The notes: generated by a model from the letters alone, not told the origin. A stretch of DNA of 22,053 bases from Conidiobolus incongruus B7586 (GCA_000697335.1 JNEM01007018.1:1-22053); one strand, 5' to 3'; shown: positions 1 through 10,812, counted from the stretch's first letter. Numbers and translations are program-made.

Positions 1-3000
1 TATATATTGATAAATAATGACATAATATTAATAATATCAAATATTAAATAAAATAAATTATAATTCAAAATAATTATAATTTCAAGATTAAAAATCATTA
101 TTTTAATTATTTTGATTTTGATTTTATATATTAAGTAAAACATAATAAATATATTTATATTGTTTATTATATTTAAATAAATATAAACCTTGTTTTATAA
201 TAAAAAAGAAATTAGATATATAATAATTAAAAGAATGATCAATGAAAAATTTTGATAATACAAAAAATTATGTTTTTTATAATATATATTAAAACTTTTA
301 TATAATATTCATTTCATAGAGTAATATTATTATAATTAATATATGATTAAAAATAACTCACTTTTCGATAAAAATATATTATTTGTTATTATATATTTAT
401 ATAGTCCAGTTATAAATTAAAAATTTATAAATCTTAAAATTAATTTTAATATTATATTTCATACAAATATAGTACTTAAAATTATTATAACTAAAATATA
501 ATTTTCTAAATAATTTTTATATTTGATAATATCTGGAAAACAAATATGCTCTTGAATTAAATATATAAATTTATATATTGAATTTTTTAATTCAATGCTA
601 TTATAATATAAACTTTTATACTAAGACATGATTTTTTTATAATAATATTAATATATGAGTTTTATTCATTGTTAATTATTTTTATATAATATATAGATAA
701 AAAATATTAATATATTTAAACTAAATATTCCTAAAATGATTTTAATATTTGATTAAAACAATTAAATAAAAAGTTATTAATTTAAATTAAAATATTTACT
801 TATTAATTATTATATTGAAACTATTATTTTTTCTGTCAGAGTTATTGTAAATTCTTAACCTCAAGAACTAATGACATTCTAGAACTTCTATATTATAAGC
901 CACCCATTATTATATTCAAGGTATTTAAATTATTTGATTTTTTTGAATAAATGCTCTTTTTTACTATTATAATTCTAACTTTACTTTATTTTATACTTTA
1001 TTAATATTTTTTTTGGGTATTTATTTAATATTCTAGACCTTATTAAAAAATAATTATTGATAATAAGTTATGTCTCAATATCAAAAATTGGGTAAAAAGT
1101 TGAATGCTATACCTGCTGGATATATTAAAAAGCAAGGATTAGTATTAATAAAATGGGTTATTTATAAATCACAAATATCCATAATATATATAACCAAGAA
1201 TTACAAAAATTTGATATTATCTTGGTTTCTGACTTAATTACCAGTTAATAAATAATAACTTAAAGATTCAAGTGATCAATAGATTTATAATAGAAAAAGG
1301 TGTCTTTATTATAATATTTGCAACTAAGGTTATATATCCATAGTAATTTATAAATTATGGCTTATCTTCTAAAGGGTTAAATTTATCAATATCAAGATAA
1401 TAAATATGAATGACTAGTTAGGCTTTGCTAAATATAAGTGAATCAAAAATAATGATAACATCTAATAACATCATGGAAATAGCTTGACTATCAAAATATT
1501 TGATGGTAAAATAACTTCCAATAAATAAGTTTAACTATTATTTATTTTTTTTAATTAAAAAATTTTATAATTTAAACCAGAGATCTATTAAATTTTATAC
1601 AAAAAAATTTTGTTTTTATTTATTATTAAAATTTGTTTGAATGAAAACTTTAAGTAATTTTTAAATAATTTATATAGGAATTAGAGTTGAAATATATAAT
1701 ATTAATTTTTATCTAATTAGTTAATCTATTTTAAAATTTAATTTAAGTTTTATCTATAATAATAATATAATTAATTAATATTTTTTAGTTATATAACCCT
1801 GAAATTTAAAAATATCCATTTCAAATATTATTTTATTTGGATACTAAATATATAATCTTATGTTATCATTAAAGGCTAAATAAATTATTTTATTTTCAAA
1901 TAGAGTTTTTCCATATTTTTGATTTTAAATTACCGTTTATAAATTTCAATTAAGATTATATTGTTTTTATTAGTTAACTTTTGCTAAAAGTTATATCAAT
2001 TGATATAGCAAATAGGTTAATTATGAACAAAGTCATTATATTTATTTATTTATCACAAAATTAATGATATATCTAAATATTTTGAGTTTATGATTAAAAA
2101 ATGATAATTCAATATAATATTTTATTTTTTAATTATTATCAGAGTTCTATTGATTATATATACTGTTTATTATAGTTATCAATCCTAAATTTCATTTTTA
2201 TAATAGTTAAATAATGGAAAAAAAGAGTTTTATCATAATATTGTCAAAAATTTAATTTTAATTATATATCTTACAAACTTAATTTTAATTATCTATATAT
2301 ATTTATATCCTTGGAAATATCATACATATTCTCTTATTATTATATTGAATTAATATAATTTTAATAAAATATATATTCATATGATTTTTGAAATATTATA
2401 TAAATAAAGATTAGATATGTTTTTAAAATGCTCTTTTATTTAATTGGTTTTTTTATTTATTATTCAAATTTATTTTTTAATTTTTTATTATTTCAATATT
2501 TTCAAAAAAAATATAATAATGAATTATATTGGTTTCTTAATGATAATATTAAGTTCAAGTCTTTATTTTATCAAATATATGATATCCTTTACTAAATTTT
2601 ATAAAACAATAATGTTACATATATTTTTATTTTATTATTATAAATTCTATCAATATTAATTTTGTTTTCAATATTATTATTTCAATACAAATTATATTCC
2701 ATTAATTTTTGGAATTGATTCAAAATAAGGATATTTAATATTCTAACAAATTTGGAACAATTTTATCAATTACAATATTAGATATATGATTTTTCACTTT
2801 AATATTCAATATTTAAACTTTTAAAATCTTATTAATTTCAAGCATTGATGCATATTAAGCTAGAGAAAAAAATAATATAATTAAAGTATTTGGTTATTTA
2901 TTTATATTAAAAAGTCTGTTAAATATTAAAAGATATCATGAACCTTTATTAATTATAAACCTTTTATATTGTATATTTTATTTAAATTAGAAATTTTAAA

Positions 3001-3424
3001 AAAAAATTTTATAACTGATTATTATTTAATATTAAAGGTTCTTTTATAGTTTGAATAAATTACATTTCTAATAAATATTAATAAATATATTTTAAACATA
3101 AATTAATTAGAGAAAATATATGGGATATTTATAACAAGCTTTTTGGGAATTATTATAATGATGATTTTCCTTGAAAATATAAATATCTATAATTAATCAT
3201 AATATTAATACTTAAAACCAAAAATCTAAGGATTTTCTCAAATTATTTTAAAATATAAAATATTAAATAATTATATAAATAAAAATTATTATAAAATATA
3301 ATAAAATATATTTTAGATTATTTTCTAGATATTTGTGATTTGGAATAAAATAAAATAATGTTTTGATTAATTTGATTATAATTTTTCATTGATTATATAT
3401 TATAGTTAATATTATTTTTTTATT
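1..3424. other. AT-rich DNA without a supportable gene
   Basis: This stretch is almost entirely A and T, with stop codons dense in all frames. I see no gene, tRNA, rRNA or tandem array in it. A 71-codon open frame at 2444-2659 (+) encodes a run of F, I, Y, L and K typical of chance translation of AT-rich DNA, and I do not call it. One patch, about 1070-1520, has visibly more G and C and is listed separately. The stretch ends at the target-site duplication of the LTR retrotransposon. The composition resembles transposon-derived, mutation-decayed DNA, but no element ends could be recognised. Confidence 0.7.
1070..1520 (-). pseudogene. Possible decayed coding relic, family unknown
   Basis: This patch is clearly richer in G and C than its surroundings. 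On the minus strand one reading frame gives about 150 codons of protein-like composition, with mixed D, S, Q, P, G, K and aromatic residues rather than the F/I/K/N/Y monotony of the flanks. It is interrupted about ten times, so it is broken. On the plus strand a 55-codon ATG frame (1070-1237) overlaps it and is equally unrecognised. I cannot assign a family; it could be an old mobile-element protein, possibly of a virus-like element, or a dead host gene. A chance patch is not excluded. Confidence 0.3.
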
Positions 3425-3429
3425 AATAT
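3425..3429. repeat. Target-site duplication, left copy (AATAT)
   Basis: The five bases AATAT lie directly left of the first LTR and are repeated exactly at 9091-9095 directly right of the second LTR. A 5-bp duplication is usual for Ty3/Gypsy integration. The ends were set independently from LTR alignment, which strengthens the match, although an AT-only pentamer is not rare in this DNA. Confidence 0.7.
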
Positions 3430-3792
3430 TGTAAGTATGGTAGTAAATACCAATATAATATAGAGGAAAACTTAATATAAGAATAGTATAACATAGAATA
3501 TAATATTATAATATAACTATAGTATGCAAATATAAACAAAGTTTAATTAAGCTTTATATTAGGTAATGCTAATATACTGTAATATTAATAGGATATAATC
3601 TCAAACTTAAAAATAGTGGAAAGAATAAGAAATAATAAATATTGAGAGGAAAAAAAAACCTAGTTTATTAAATAATTCAATGATATTTATATAATTAATT
3701 TAACTATAAAAGTATAAATTAATTATATAATTTATAGTTAGTTGAATTATATAAAAGTATATATAAGAATTTAGTGAACTAGTTTTTTAATA
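3430..3792 (-). repeat. LTR, left copy (3' LTR of the fossil element)
   Basis: This 363-bp direct repeat matches 8693-9090 along its whole length, from TGTAAGTATGG at the left to the AGTTTTTTAATA end. In the other copy the right end reads CTTAACA, so the ancestral LTR had the usual TG...CA ends. Over the first 125 bp or so I count 16 transitions and one transversion between the copies. Both copies contain a long hairpin-forming dyad. Confidence 0.92.
3673..3749. repeat. Hairpin-forming inverted repeat inside the LTR
   Basis: Inner arms at 3687-3702 and 3715-3730 are perfect 16-nt inverted repeats around a 12-nt loop. Outer arms TAATTCAA (3673-3680) and TTGAATTA (3742-3749) extend the dyad. 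The same structure is in the other LTR at 8971-9047, with its outer arms intact and only a small change in the inner arm. It could be an RNA structure in the LTR transcript or an AT-cruciform; the function is unknown. Confidence 0.6.
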
Positions 3793-3799
3793 CTCTCTT
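3793..3799 (-). other. Polypurine tract of the LTR element
   Basis: On the minus strand AAGAGAG ends exactly at the 3' LTR boundary. This is where an LTR retrotransposon keeps the purine tract that primes plus-strand DNA synthesis. The tract is short, but its exact position against an independently set LTR edge supports the call. Confidence 0.55.
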
Positions 3800-4549
3800 A
3801 ATAAATTTCTTCAAAGAGATATACTCCTTGAATTTTTGTAAATAGGTATAATAGGTTATGATATTCTTAATATTTTTTAAAAGTTCTTATATAACTTCTT
3901 TAATAAGATAACTTAATTATTTTATATAGAAATAAAGCTTATTCTTAATAGATTTAAATTTAATTATGTAATTAATATATTATTCTTTTTCTTTATCTTA
4001 ATTAATAATTACATCTAGTTTTAAAGCTTTTAATCAATTAAGAAAAGTATTAAAAGCTTCAAAATAAGGTTTGATTTAGATATGTGAATAATAAAGTTAA
4101 TCTTTAAATTTAAAGATAATTCTAAAATAATATTTTTAAAAATTAAATTAATAGATGAATTTTATAGGGATTATAATATAATAGCAAGTATTTTAGATTT
4201 AAGCTAGATTTGAATAAGATAGGTTTAAGGGTAAATTATTCTAAGTATACAAATATATTAGTTTTATATTTAAGAGGATTCCTAGATAACTTTAAATATT
4301 GTTGTTTTATAATCTTTTAATTTTCTTCCAAGTTAATTTTAATTAGGGAATTAATATACTTAATATTAAATTAAAATTCAATAACATTTAAAGGTAAGTT
4401 GATTTAAAGTTTTAAAGCAATTATTAAGTTAGGATATTTGTTATAATTAATGAAATAAAAGTTAAAACTTATTGATTTATTAATAAAAGTATTTAATAAA
4501 TATTAAAGTTGGTAGATATAATTATTTTAAATTAATTGATTAATGTTAA

Positions 4550-5150
4550 TATAAGCTTTAATCATTTATTTTAAGGTTTTAATAATTCTTTCAACAAGTT
4601 TATTGGTTTAATGATAATCAATAATAAACATAGCTAAATTAATCTTGAAAGAAGAAGATAGTAACTTCTAAAATTAGAAGTTGAATTATATATCTCTATC
4701 AAATGTAATAGTTTATAGAATTTTATAATGGGTAAAAATATTAAAGAATAATAGTTTTACAATATCTTTAGTTATAGAAGTTTTAAAACAAAGAATATAA
4801 TAAGTATATTTAGAGAATAAATCAATTATAATTAGTAAATTATTATAACTAATTATTGATTTAAGAATTTCTATGAAATTAAGTTGGATTTATTATTAAG
4901 TTTTATTAGAGACTTATAAAGGAATAAGTTTACTATATTTTAGTTAGGTATTATATTTAATTCTTTAGCATATATTATAAGTATTAATGTATTTCTAGAC
5001 TAATTTAACTAAAGAAAACTAGTAATATTTTATTTTAATTCTTTTAGTAGTTTTTAACTAGTTTTAATATCATCTAATAAGTAAATTATAATATTCATCA
5101 AATATTATTTATTAGATCTTAAGAATATTAAGAATATATAAACAATTATT
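4550..5150 (-). pseudogene. Integrase region of the fossil Gypsy element
   Basis: Minus-strand translation shows a decayed version of the Gypsy integrase zinc-binding segment (about 4.94-5.10 kb), with a recognisable spacing of KTT-type and YY-type residues. It is followed by a core stretch resembling the IIDLFSKY...I block (about 4.8 kb). In Gypsy elements this protein inserts the DNA copy into the chromosome. The region is broken and serves here only to identify the element's family and direction. Confidence 0.65.
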
Positions 5151-6099
5151 ATAGTATAGTAAGTTATTAATGATTTTAAATCTTTTAACATATTTTAATT
5201 AGTTTTTTAATAATTTAAAGAGTTTATCTTTAATTATTATAAAAAAATTATTATTTAATAGTGTTTCTTAAAATAGTTTAATAGATTTTTTATTTCTTTC
5301 ATTAATAATTATTATGTTAATATTTGTTAGGTTTTTACAATTAAAATAAAAAGATAAGTATATAAAATTTCTTAATAAAGTATCTACAATATAATTTTAT
5401 TAAAAGATATTAGATAAAGAAAAAATAAGGTTAAATAGTTTTAATTTATTTAGTTTATCTTCTTAATAAATATTTTTAAGTATTTAAGGAAATAAGTGAT
5501 TTATAATCTATAAGTATTAGGAAAAATTATAAAATAAAAAATGTAAATGATTTGTGATTATTTTTACTAAGATAAAGAGTTTTTGTTTATAAACTAGATA
5601 TTTTAATTTAGCTAGCTTTATTTTTCTTAATTAGAAGGTTATAGGTTTTAAGATAATGTTTATAAGGTTAAACTCAACCTATTCTCCCTTATTTATTATT
5701 TTATTTTATAGTTAAAAGGTAAAATATAAATTAAATTTAAATTAAGTTAATTATCTACTAATTACAAAAAAATTAAAATTAGAAAAATAATAGTAGGTAG
5801 TTTAAGATTAAAAATAAATAAAGTAAGAGTATTAAAGATATAAAAAATTAAAGCATTTATATAAAAAGTATATAATAGGGTTTATTTAAAAAAAGAGTTT
5901 TTTTAAAAGATTAGTTAGAAAAATTATAAGTTCAACAAAAGAATCAATGAAATCTTTAAAGTAATTTAATAATTTAAGTATAAATATAAGTTGATCTTGG
6001 TTTATAAATATAATAAAGGTTTTTACACCATTAAGTTTAATTAGATTAATATTAATTCTTTAAGAAAAAATAATATAACTATAGAAGAAGATAGAAGAA

Positions 6100-6560
6100 T
6101 CACTAAAAATATATTTTAATAACTTTAAAAGTAATTTATATTCTTGAATAATTTTTAAAACCTAATTTATATATTAGATAAATTCTTCTTTAGTTTTTAA
6201 ATAGATTAAGATATTATTAAAATAAATAATAATAAAGATATTAAAAACAAAGTTAAAAAGGGAATTGATAAATTAAATAAAAGTTACAAGGGTATTATAT
6301 AATCTAAAGTTTATAATAGTAAATTTATAATAGCTTAATAGAGTATTAAAAAGAGTTAAAAGAATAAAATTTTCTTCAACTTTAATGTTATAATAAATTT
6401 TTCTAACATCTAATTTAGTGAATATAATAGATTTAAGTAGTTGATCTTTAATATCATATAGGTTTAATAATAAAGTTTTATCTTTAATAGTTTTAAAGTT
6501 TAAAATATAGTTATTAATATATAGTCTTTAACCACCATTAACTTTTTATATAAAAAAGAT
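6100..6560 (-). pseudogene. Reverse transcriptase region of the fossil Gypsy element
   Basis: Minus-strand translation carries the clear outline of a Gypsy reverse transcriptase: a KLDVR-type block near 6.4 kb, then the catalytic-core block near 6.2 kb with the hydrophobic-aromatic run and the following ILIY segment, then KTKEE. The RNase H-side connection lies to its left (about 5.9-6.1 kb). The segment is broken and non-functional. It is the main evidence for the Ty3/Gypsy call and for minus-strand orientation. Confidence 0.8.
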
Positions 6561-8692
6561 AAGAGATTTTTATAATGTGGAAAAAAGTTTAATATACCTA
6601 TTTTCAAGTAATTTTTAGATTTCTTCTTTTAAAGTTTAATATTATTAAAGAGATAAATGATAAGTAAGCTTTAAATATAATTGTATATCTAAAAAAAGTT
6701 TAATTTTATGTTTAATATTATATTTAAAAGGTAATTTACTTATAATTTCAAAAACATTAGTAAATTAACTTAATATATTATATAAAAAATAGTTATTAGT
6801 TATAACTTTATTAAAATTAATAAATAAGGTATTAATAGATAAATAATAAATAGATATATATCCCTATAAATCATTAAAGTTTTTAATTAGTTTTTTATAT
6901 TAGTTTTTGCTTATAATAATAAAATTATTTGATATAATTATAAAGTTAGTATTAGGTAAAGTATTTAGTAGTTTTATAATAAGATAATATAAATTTTTTA
7001 AGATTAATTCTATTAAATTCTTTTAAAATATAAATAAAATAAATTTGTAACTTTTTAGAGTAATACTTATAGATAAAAAACTATAGTATTTGAATTAATT
7101 TTAATGTAGTATAAAATTGTAATTATTGTTACTAACTAAAAATTTAATATATTGAGAATAGTTAAAAAATAGTAATAAATATTTAGATATAATATTAAAT
7201 GTTTATTCTATTAAATTATTAGCATATTTAATTATTAAGTTGTTTTTTAAGTAGGTAAAGATAGTTTTATAATACTAAAAAAAGAGATAATACAACTAAA
7301 ATAACTAAAGTTAATTAAAACATTAACAAGTATATTTATAAAATATCTAGTTAAAACAAATAATAAAGTAATAGTTAAAGGTAAAAAATTATAAGATAGA
7401 TTAGTTACTAAAATATTTTTAGTTTTTAGTGATTTAATTAGTTAAATCTCTCTAATATATATAATTTAGTTTGTAGAATCATTAATCTATTAAAACTTTT
7501 ATGGATTAAATTAAAATCTATTAACTAATTATAAATAAAGTAATTTTAAAATAATATTAATATTATTCAAGTTTAATTTATAGTTGGTAAATTAAAATTG
7601 TTAAAAATTAAATAAATGTGGCTTTCTAAAAAAACACTTATTAACTTTATAATTAACTTATGTTTTTTAACAATAGTAGTAATTTTTATTTATTCTTAAG
7701 TAGGCTTTAGCTTCTTTACTAAAGGTTTTTTTATTTAGCTTTAAAACAAAAACATCTATTATTTGAAATTTAAATAGGTTCAAATAAATTTTAAAGGATT
7801 AGTTTTTAAGGTAAGAAAATTTAGTTATAGAGTAAAGAGTATTATTAATTATAATTACTATATCACAAATATTAAAAAAAACATATTATTAAAATATTTT
7901 TTGTTAACTAATTAGAGTATTACTTAAAAGTTGAGATATTATAGTAAATTTTAAATTTATTCTTCTTTAGTGATATTTAATATGTTTAAACATATCTTAT
8001 TAAATTTCTCAATTAATTACCTTGTAGAAGTTTTTTATTTAAGTTAAGAAAGTTTTTCTTTTGTTAATTAAACTTAATTTTTAAGTAATACCTTTCTTTA
8101 AAAGCTTTTTCTAATTGTTTAAAAGTTTATATTTTTATAGTAAGTTATCCATTTAAAAACTTTTAAGATTAAGTTAATAATAAGTTAACTACTAAATATA
8201 AATAGATTTTTCTAAACAAAATAGTTAATTTAAAGATATTTTTTAATTTTTCATCAAGAATTAAATTAAAATAATTCTTTATATTTTTAAAATAGTTTTT
8301 AAACTTATAAAGGTTTTTAAAATTATTATAAGTAGTTAATTTGTTTTTAAAAATATTAAAAAAATAATTTAATATATTAACTATAATAAAATAAATAGTT
8401 TATTAGATTTAAGCTTTTTAAGTAGTATTTTACTTAACTAAAAGTTATTTAATATAAGTTTTTTAAAAGGTAATAAGTTTTTAAAAATTAAAGTCTTAGA
8501 TTTATTTAATAATTAAGCTACTATAATTATTAAAATAATATCAAGGTATCTTTTTTTTAATGGTATTATAGTGTATAATATTAAATTAAAGTAAAATAAA
8601 TTATAAATAAAATTTAAAATAGTAATAAATAAATTTAAAATAGGTAATTATTAATTTTTAATAGGTTTTTAGTAGTTTTATTATTATTACTA

Positions 8693-9090
8693 TATAAGTA
8701 TAGTGGTAAATACTAATATAATATAAAAGAAAACTTAATATAAAAATAATATAATATAAAATATAATACTATAATATAACTATAGTGTATAAATAAAAAT
8801 AAAATTTAATTAAGCTTTGAATTAGAATAAGTTATTAATATATTAAGATTTATATTAGATAGTGTTAATATACTATAATATTAATAAGATATAGTCTTAA
8901 ATATAAAAATAGTAGAAAAGATAAAAAATAGTAAGTATTGAGAAGAAAAAGAAAAACCTAGTTTATTAGATAATTCAATGCTATTTATATAATTAATTTA
9001 GCTATAAAAGTATAAATTAATCATATAATTTATAGTTAATTGAATTATATGAAAGTATATATAAGAATTTAGAGAACTAGTCTCTTAACA
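8693..9090 (-). repeat. LTR, right copy (5' LTR of the fossil element)
   Basis: This 398-bp repeat is the partner of 3430-3792 and is about 35 bp longer. Read on the minus strand it begins TGTTAAGAGACTAG, the canonical TG start. At most differing sites in the aligned part this copy has A or T where the other has G or C, so it has decayed further. The hairpin dyad lies at 8971-9047. As the 5' LTR it would have held the element's promoter. Confidence 0.92.
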
Positions 9091-9095
9091 AATAT
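9091..9095. repeat. Target-site duplication, right copy (AATAT)
   Basis: AATAT sits directly after the right LTR and matches 3425-3429 exactly. Together the two copies fix the insertion boundaries. Confidence 0.7.
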
Positions 9096-9184
9096 AAAAT
9101 TCAATTTAAAAGATTAAAAAAAATAGATAAGTAGTTTAAACACTTCAAATATTTTGAGTTAACAATCAAATTCTAGCTTGAGGA

Positions 9185-9187
<3 letters not shown>

Positions 9188-9257
<70 letters not shown>
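9188..9257. repeat. (TAA)n microsatellite
   Basis: Seventy bases of perfect TAA repeat (just over 23 units) lie about 100 bp right of the LTR element and 455 bp before the THR1 start codon. With no interruptions it is probably young and variable in length. It is the only simple-sequence array of this size in the window. Confidence 0.95.
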
Positions 9258-9258
<1 letters not shown>

Positions 9259-9507
9259 CTAGTATAAAGATTAAAATGAATTTCCAATGAAAGCATACTA
9301 TTTAGTTAACCAATTCATATATCTTTTTAAGTTGATATTATTAATATGATCAAATACAATATAGATTGAGATTGGAAAAAACATGTTGAATTAATTCTTT
9401 TCTTGATTAATTATATTAAATTAAAGACAAGAATTTTGAATGTGCCATTTAACAAATTGTTTTTAATGAGATATGAACTAGAGGGATTTAAATAAAATCC
9501 TTCAGTG

Positions 9508-9514
9508 TGACTCA
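9508..9514. promoter_or_regulatory. Candidate Gcn4/CPC1-type site TGACTCA
   Basis: A perfect copy of the TGA(C/G)TCA element bound by Gcn4-type bZIP activators lies 205 bp upstream of the THR1 ATG. In yeasts and moulds this factor induces amino-acid biosynthesis genes on starvation, and yeast THR1 belongs to that regulon. I noticed no other copy in the intergenic DNA; one other copy lies inside a TOR coding exon (near 17407). With C and G rare here, a chance hit in 600 bp is unlikely but possible, at roughly one in twenty by my estimate. Confidence 0.45.
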
Positions 9515-9712
9515 TTACCAGAATACTATCATTACTACCAAATTAGGAAAAGCAATCCATTGAGATACTATTCATGTAGTCTTTGATAAGATCTACTTAA
9601 GATTTAAATTTCTGATAACTTCTCTTTGCGTTTTACTTGATGATTAAAAAATAGTATAAACTTTTTAACTGTATTAATTTAATATAAATTTTAATAATTA
9701 ATCAATAATAAA

Positions 9713-10812
9713 ATGACTGTAAAGTCTTTCAAAATTAAAGTACCCTCCACATCTGCTAACTTAGGCCCTGGTTTCGATACTCTTGGTGTCGCTCTCTCTT
9801 TATATTTAACTATTGAAGGAACCTACGAACCCAATGGTCCTAACAAGGTCACCTTTGAATGTTCTGGAGAAGGCGCTGATCTTATGCCTCACAACGTTGA
9901 AAAGAATTTGATTACCAACTGTGCTTTGTTTGTATTAAATAACAACCAAATTCCTGAAATTAAAGGTACTTTGAAATTGAAGGTTCATAACGAAATTCCA
10001 TTAGGTAGAGGTTTGGGAAGTTCCGGTGCAGCAGTTGTTGGAGGTGTTTTATTGGGTGATATTGTTGGCAATTTGAGATTGTCTCAATCTAGAATTATTG
10101 ATTTTATCCAACATTTGGAAGGTCATCCGGATAATGTTGTCCCTGCCTATCTTGGAGGATTAGTTGCCTCTTACGTCGTAAATCAAAAAGAGAAAGTTAA
10201 GGGTGCTGCTTTCCCTCCCCAAGAGATTGTCAGATTCAGTAATTTGAAATGGTCCAAGAATATTAAAGTTATTGCTGTTGTGCCCAAGTACGAGCTTGCT
10301 ACTTCTAAAGCTCGTGGCGTTTTGCCTCAGTCTTATTCTAGACAGGATGTTGTAAGCGAATTTTGTTTGTTTATGATGGCTTCAAAATTTAATGTAAAAT
10401 ATTAGGTATTTAATTTACAAAGACTTGCTGTGTTAACTTCCTCCTTAACTGAAGAAAATCCTAACCCTGATCTCATCTACGGTGCTATGGACGATTGCAT
10501 TCATCAGCCCTATCGATTGGATCTCGTAAGTTAATCACTTAACCACTCATCATAAAATAGTTAACAATTTTTTCCAATCAGGTCCCTGGATTAAAACAAG
10601 TGCTCAATTTAATCAATCCTCAAACCGAGCCTGGAACCTTAGGTATCTGTCTCTCAGGAGCTGGTCCTACAGTCCTTATTTTAAGCAATGATCGCCAACA
10701 GGAAATTGGCGCTAGATGTCAACAAATTTTGAAAACTGAAGGAGATGTAGATAGTGAAGTATTAACTCTCTCAGTTGATTTTAACGGTGCTCAAATTACC
10801 ATTGTCGAATAA
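9713..10812 (+). CDS. THR1: Homoserine kinase (threonine biosynthesis)
   Basis: This GHMP-family kinase phosphorylates L-homoserine with ATP to O-phosphohomoserine, the substrate of threonine synthase, in the cytosol. There are three exons: 9713-10351, 10406-10525 and 10582-10812, with introns of 54 and 56 nt (both GT-AG). They join in frame to 329 aa, close to the usual size of fungal enzymes. Motifs: PSTSANLGPGFDTLG at residues 11-25 (GHMP motif 1), PLGRGLGSSGAA at 96-107 (the phosphate-binding loop), EGHPDN at 136-141, and GICLSGAGPTVLIL at 274-287 (motif 3). The start is supported because the first conserved motif begins ten residues in. Intron 1 was placed because RQDVV must continue into FNLQRLAVL; it is a multiple of three, and its acceptor TAG is an in-frame stop, so the unspliced frame ends at 10405. 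AATAAA at 10811-10816 overlaps the stop and could serve as a polyadenylation signal. Exons are about 42% GC. All key motifs are present, so the enzyme looks functional. Confidence 0.96.

Larger units (their letters stand above)
3430..9090 (-). mobile_element. Fossil Ty3/Gypsy LTR retrotransposon, broken
   Basis: The element spans 5661 bp between two directly repeated LTRs (363 and 398 bp), with AATAT duplicated on both sides. It reads on the minus strand, so its 5' LTR is the right-hand one. Minus-strand translation shows recognisable remains in the Gypsy order: a gag-sized region right of about 7.6 kb, reverse transcriptase near 6.1-6.55 kb, an RNase H zone to its left, and the integrase zinc-finger and core near 4.55-5.15 kb. 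This pol order (RT, RNase H, then integrase) separates Gypsy from Copia. A purine run abuts the 3' LTR. No primer-binding site could be read. The coding region is broken very many times, with the strong AT shift expected of cytosine-mutation silencing. No nested insertion was seen. The LTRs differ by roughly 14% over the part I aligned, but hypermutation makes dating from this unreliable; it is old and inactive. Confidence 0.9.
9096..9712 (+). promoter_or_regulatory. THR1 upstream region
   Basis: The 617 bp between the retrotransposon and the THR1 start hold no gene. They contain the (TAA)n run at 9188-9257 and the TGACTCA site at 9508-9514. A TATA box cannot be told from the AT-rich background. 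The retrotransposon end is only about 620 bp from the start codon, so the insertion may have replaced or displaced more distant upstream sequence (inference). Confidence 0.5.

Noticed and set aside
2444-2659. 71-codon plus-strand open frame, very hydrophobic, resembling a small membrane protein
   Set aside because: Residues are nearly all F, I, Y, L, K and N, as expected from translating AT-only DNA. There is no rise in GC, no motif and no neighbouring exon.
8640-8692. Primer-binding site next to the 5' LTR
   Set aside because: No stretch complementary to a tRNA 3' end could be read in this decayed sequence.
3430-9090. Classical RIP as the sole cause of decay of the retrotransposon
   Set aside because: Only about 9 of 16 LTR transitions lie in CpA/TpG context, so RIP may contribute but is not shown to be the only process.
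9188-9257. CRISPR-like or other functional repeat array
   Set aside because: It is a pure trinucleotide run with no spacers in a eukaryotic context; a microsatellite explains it.
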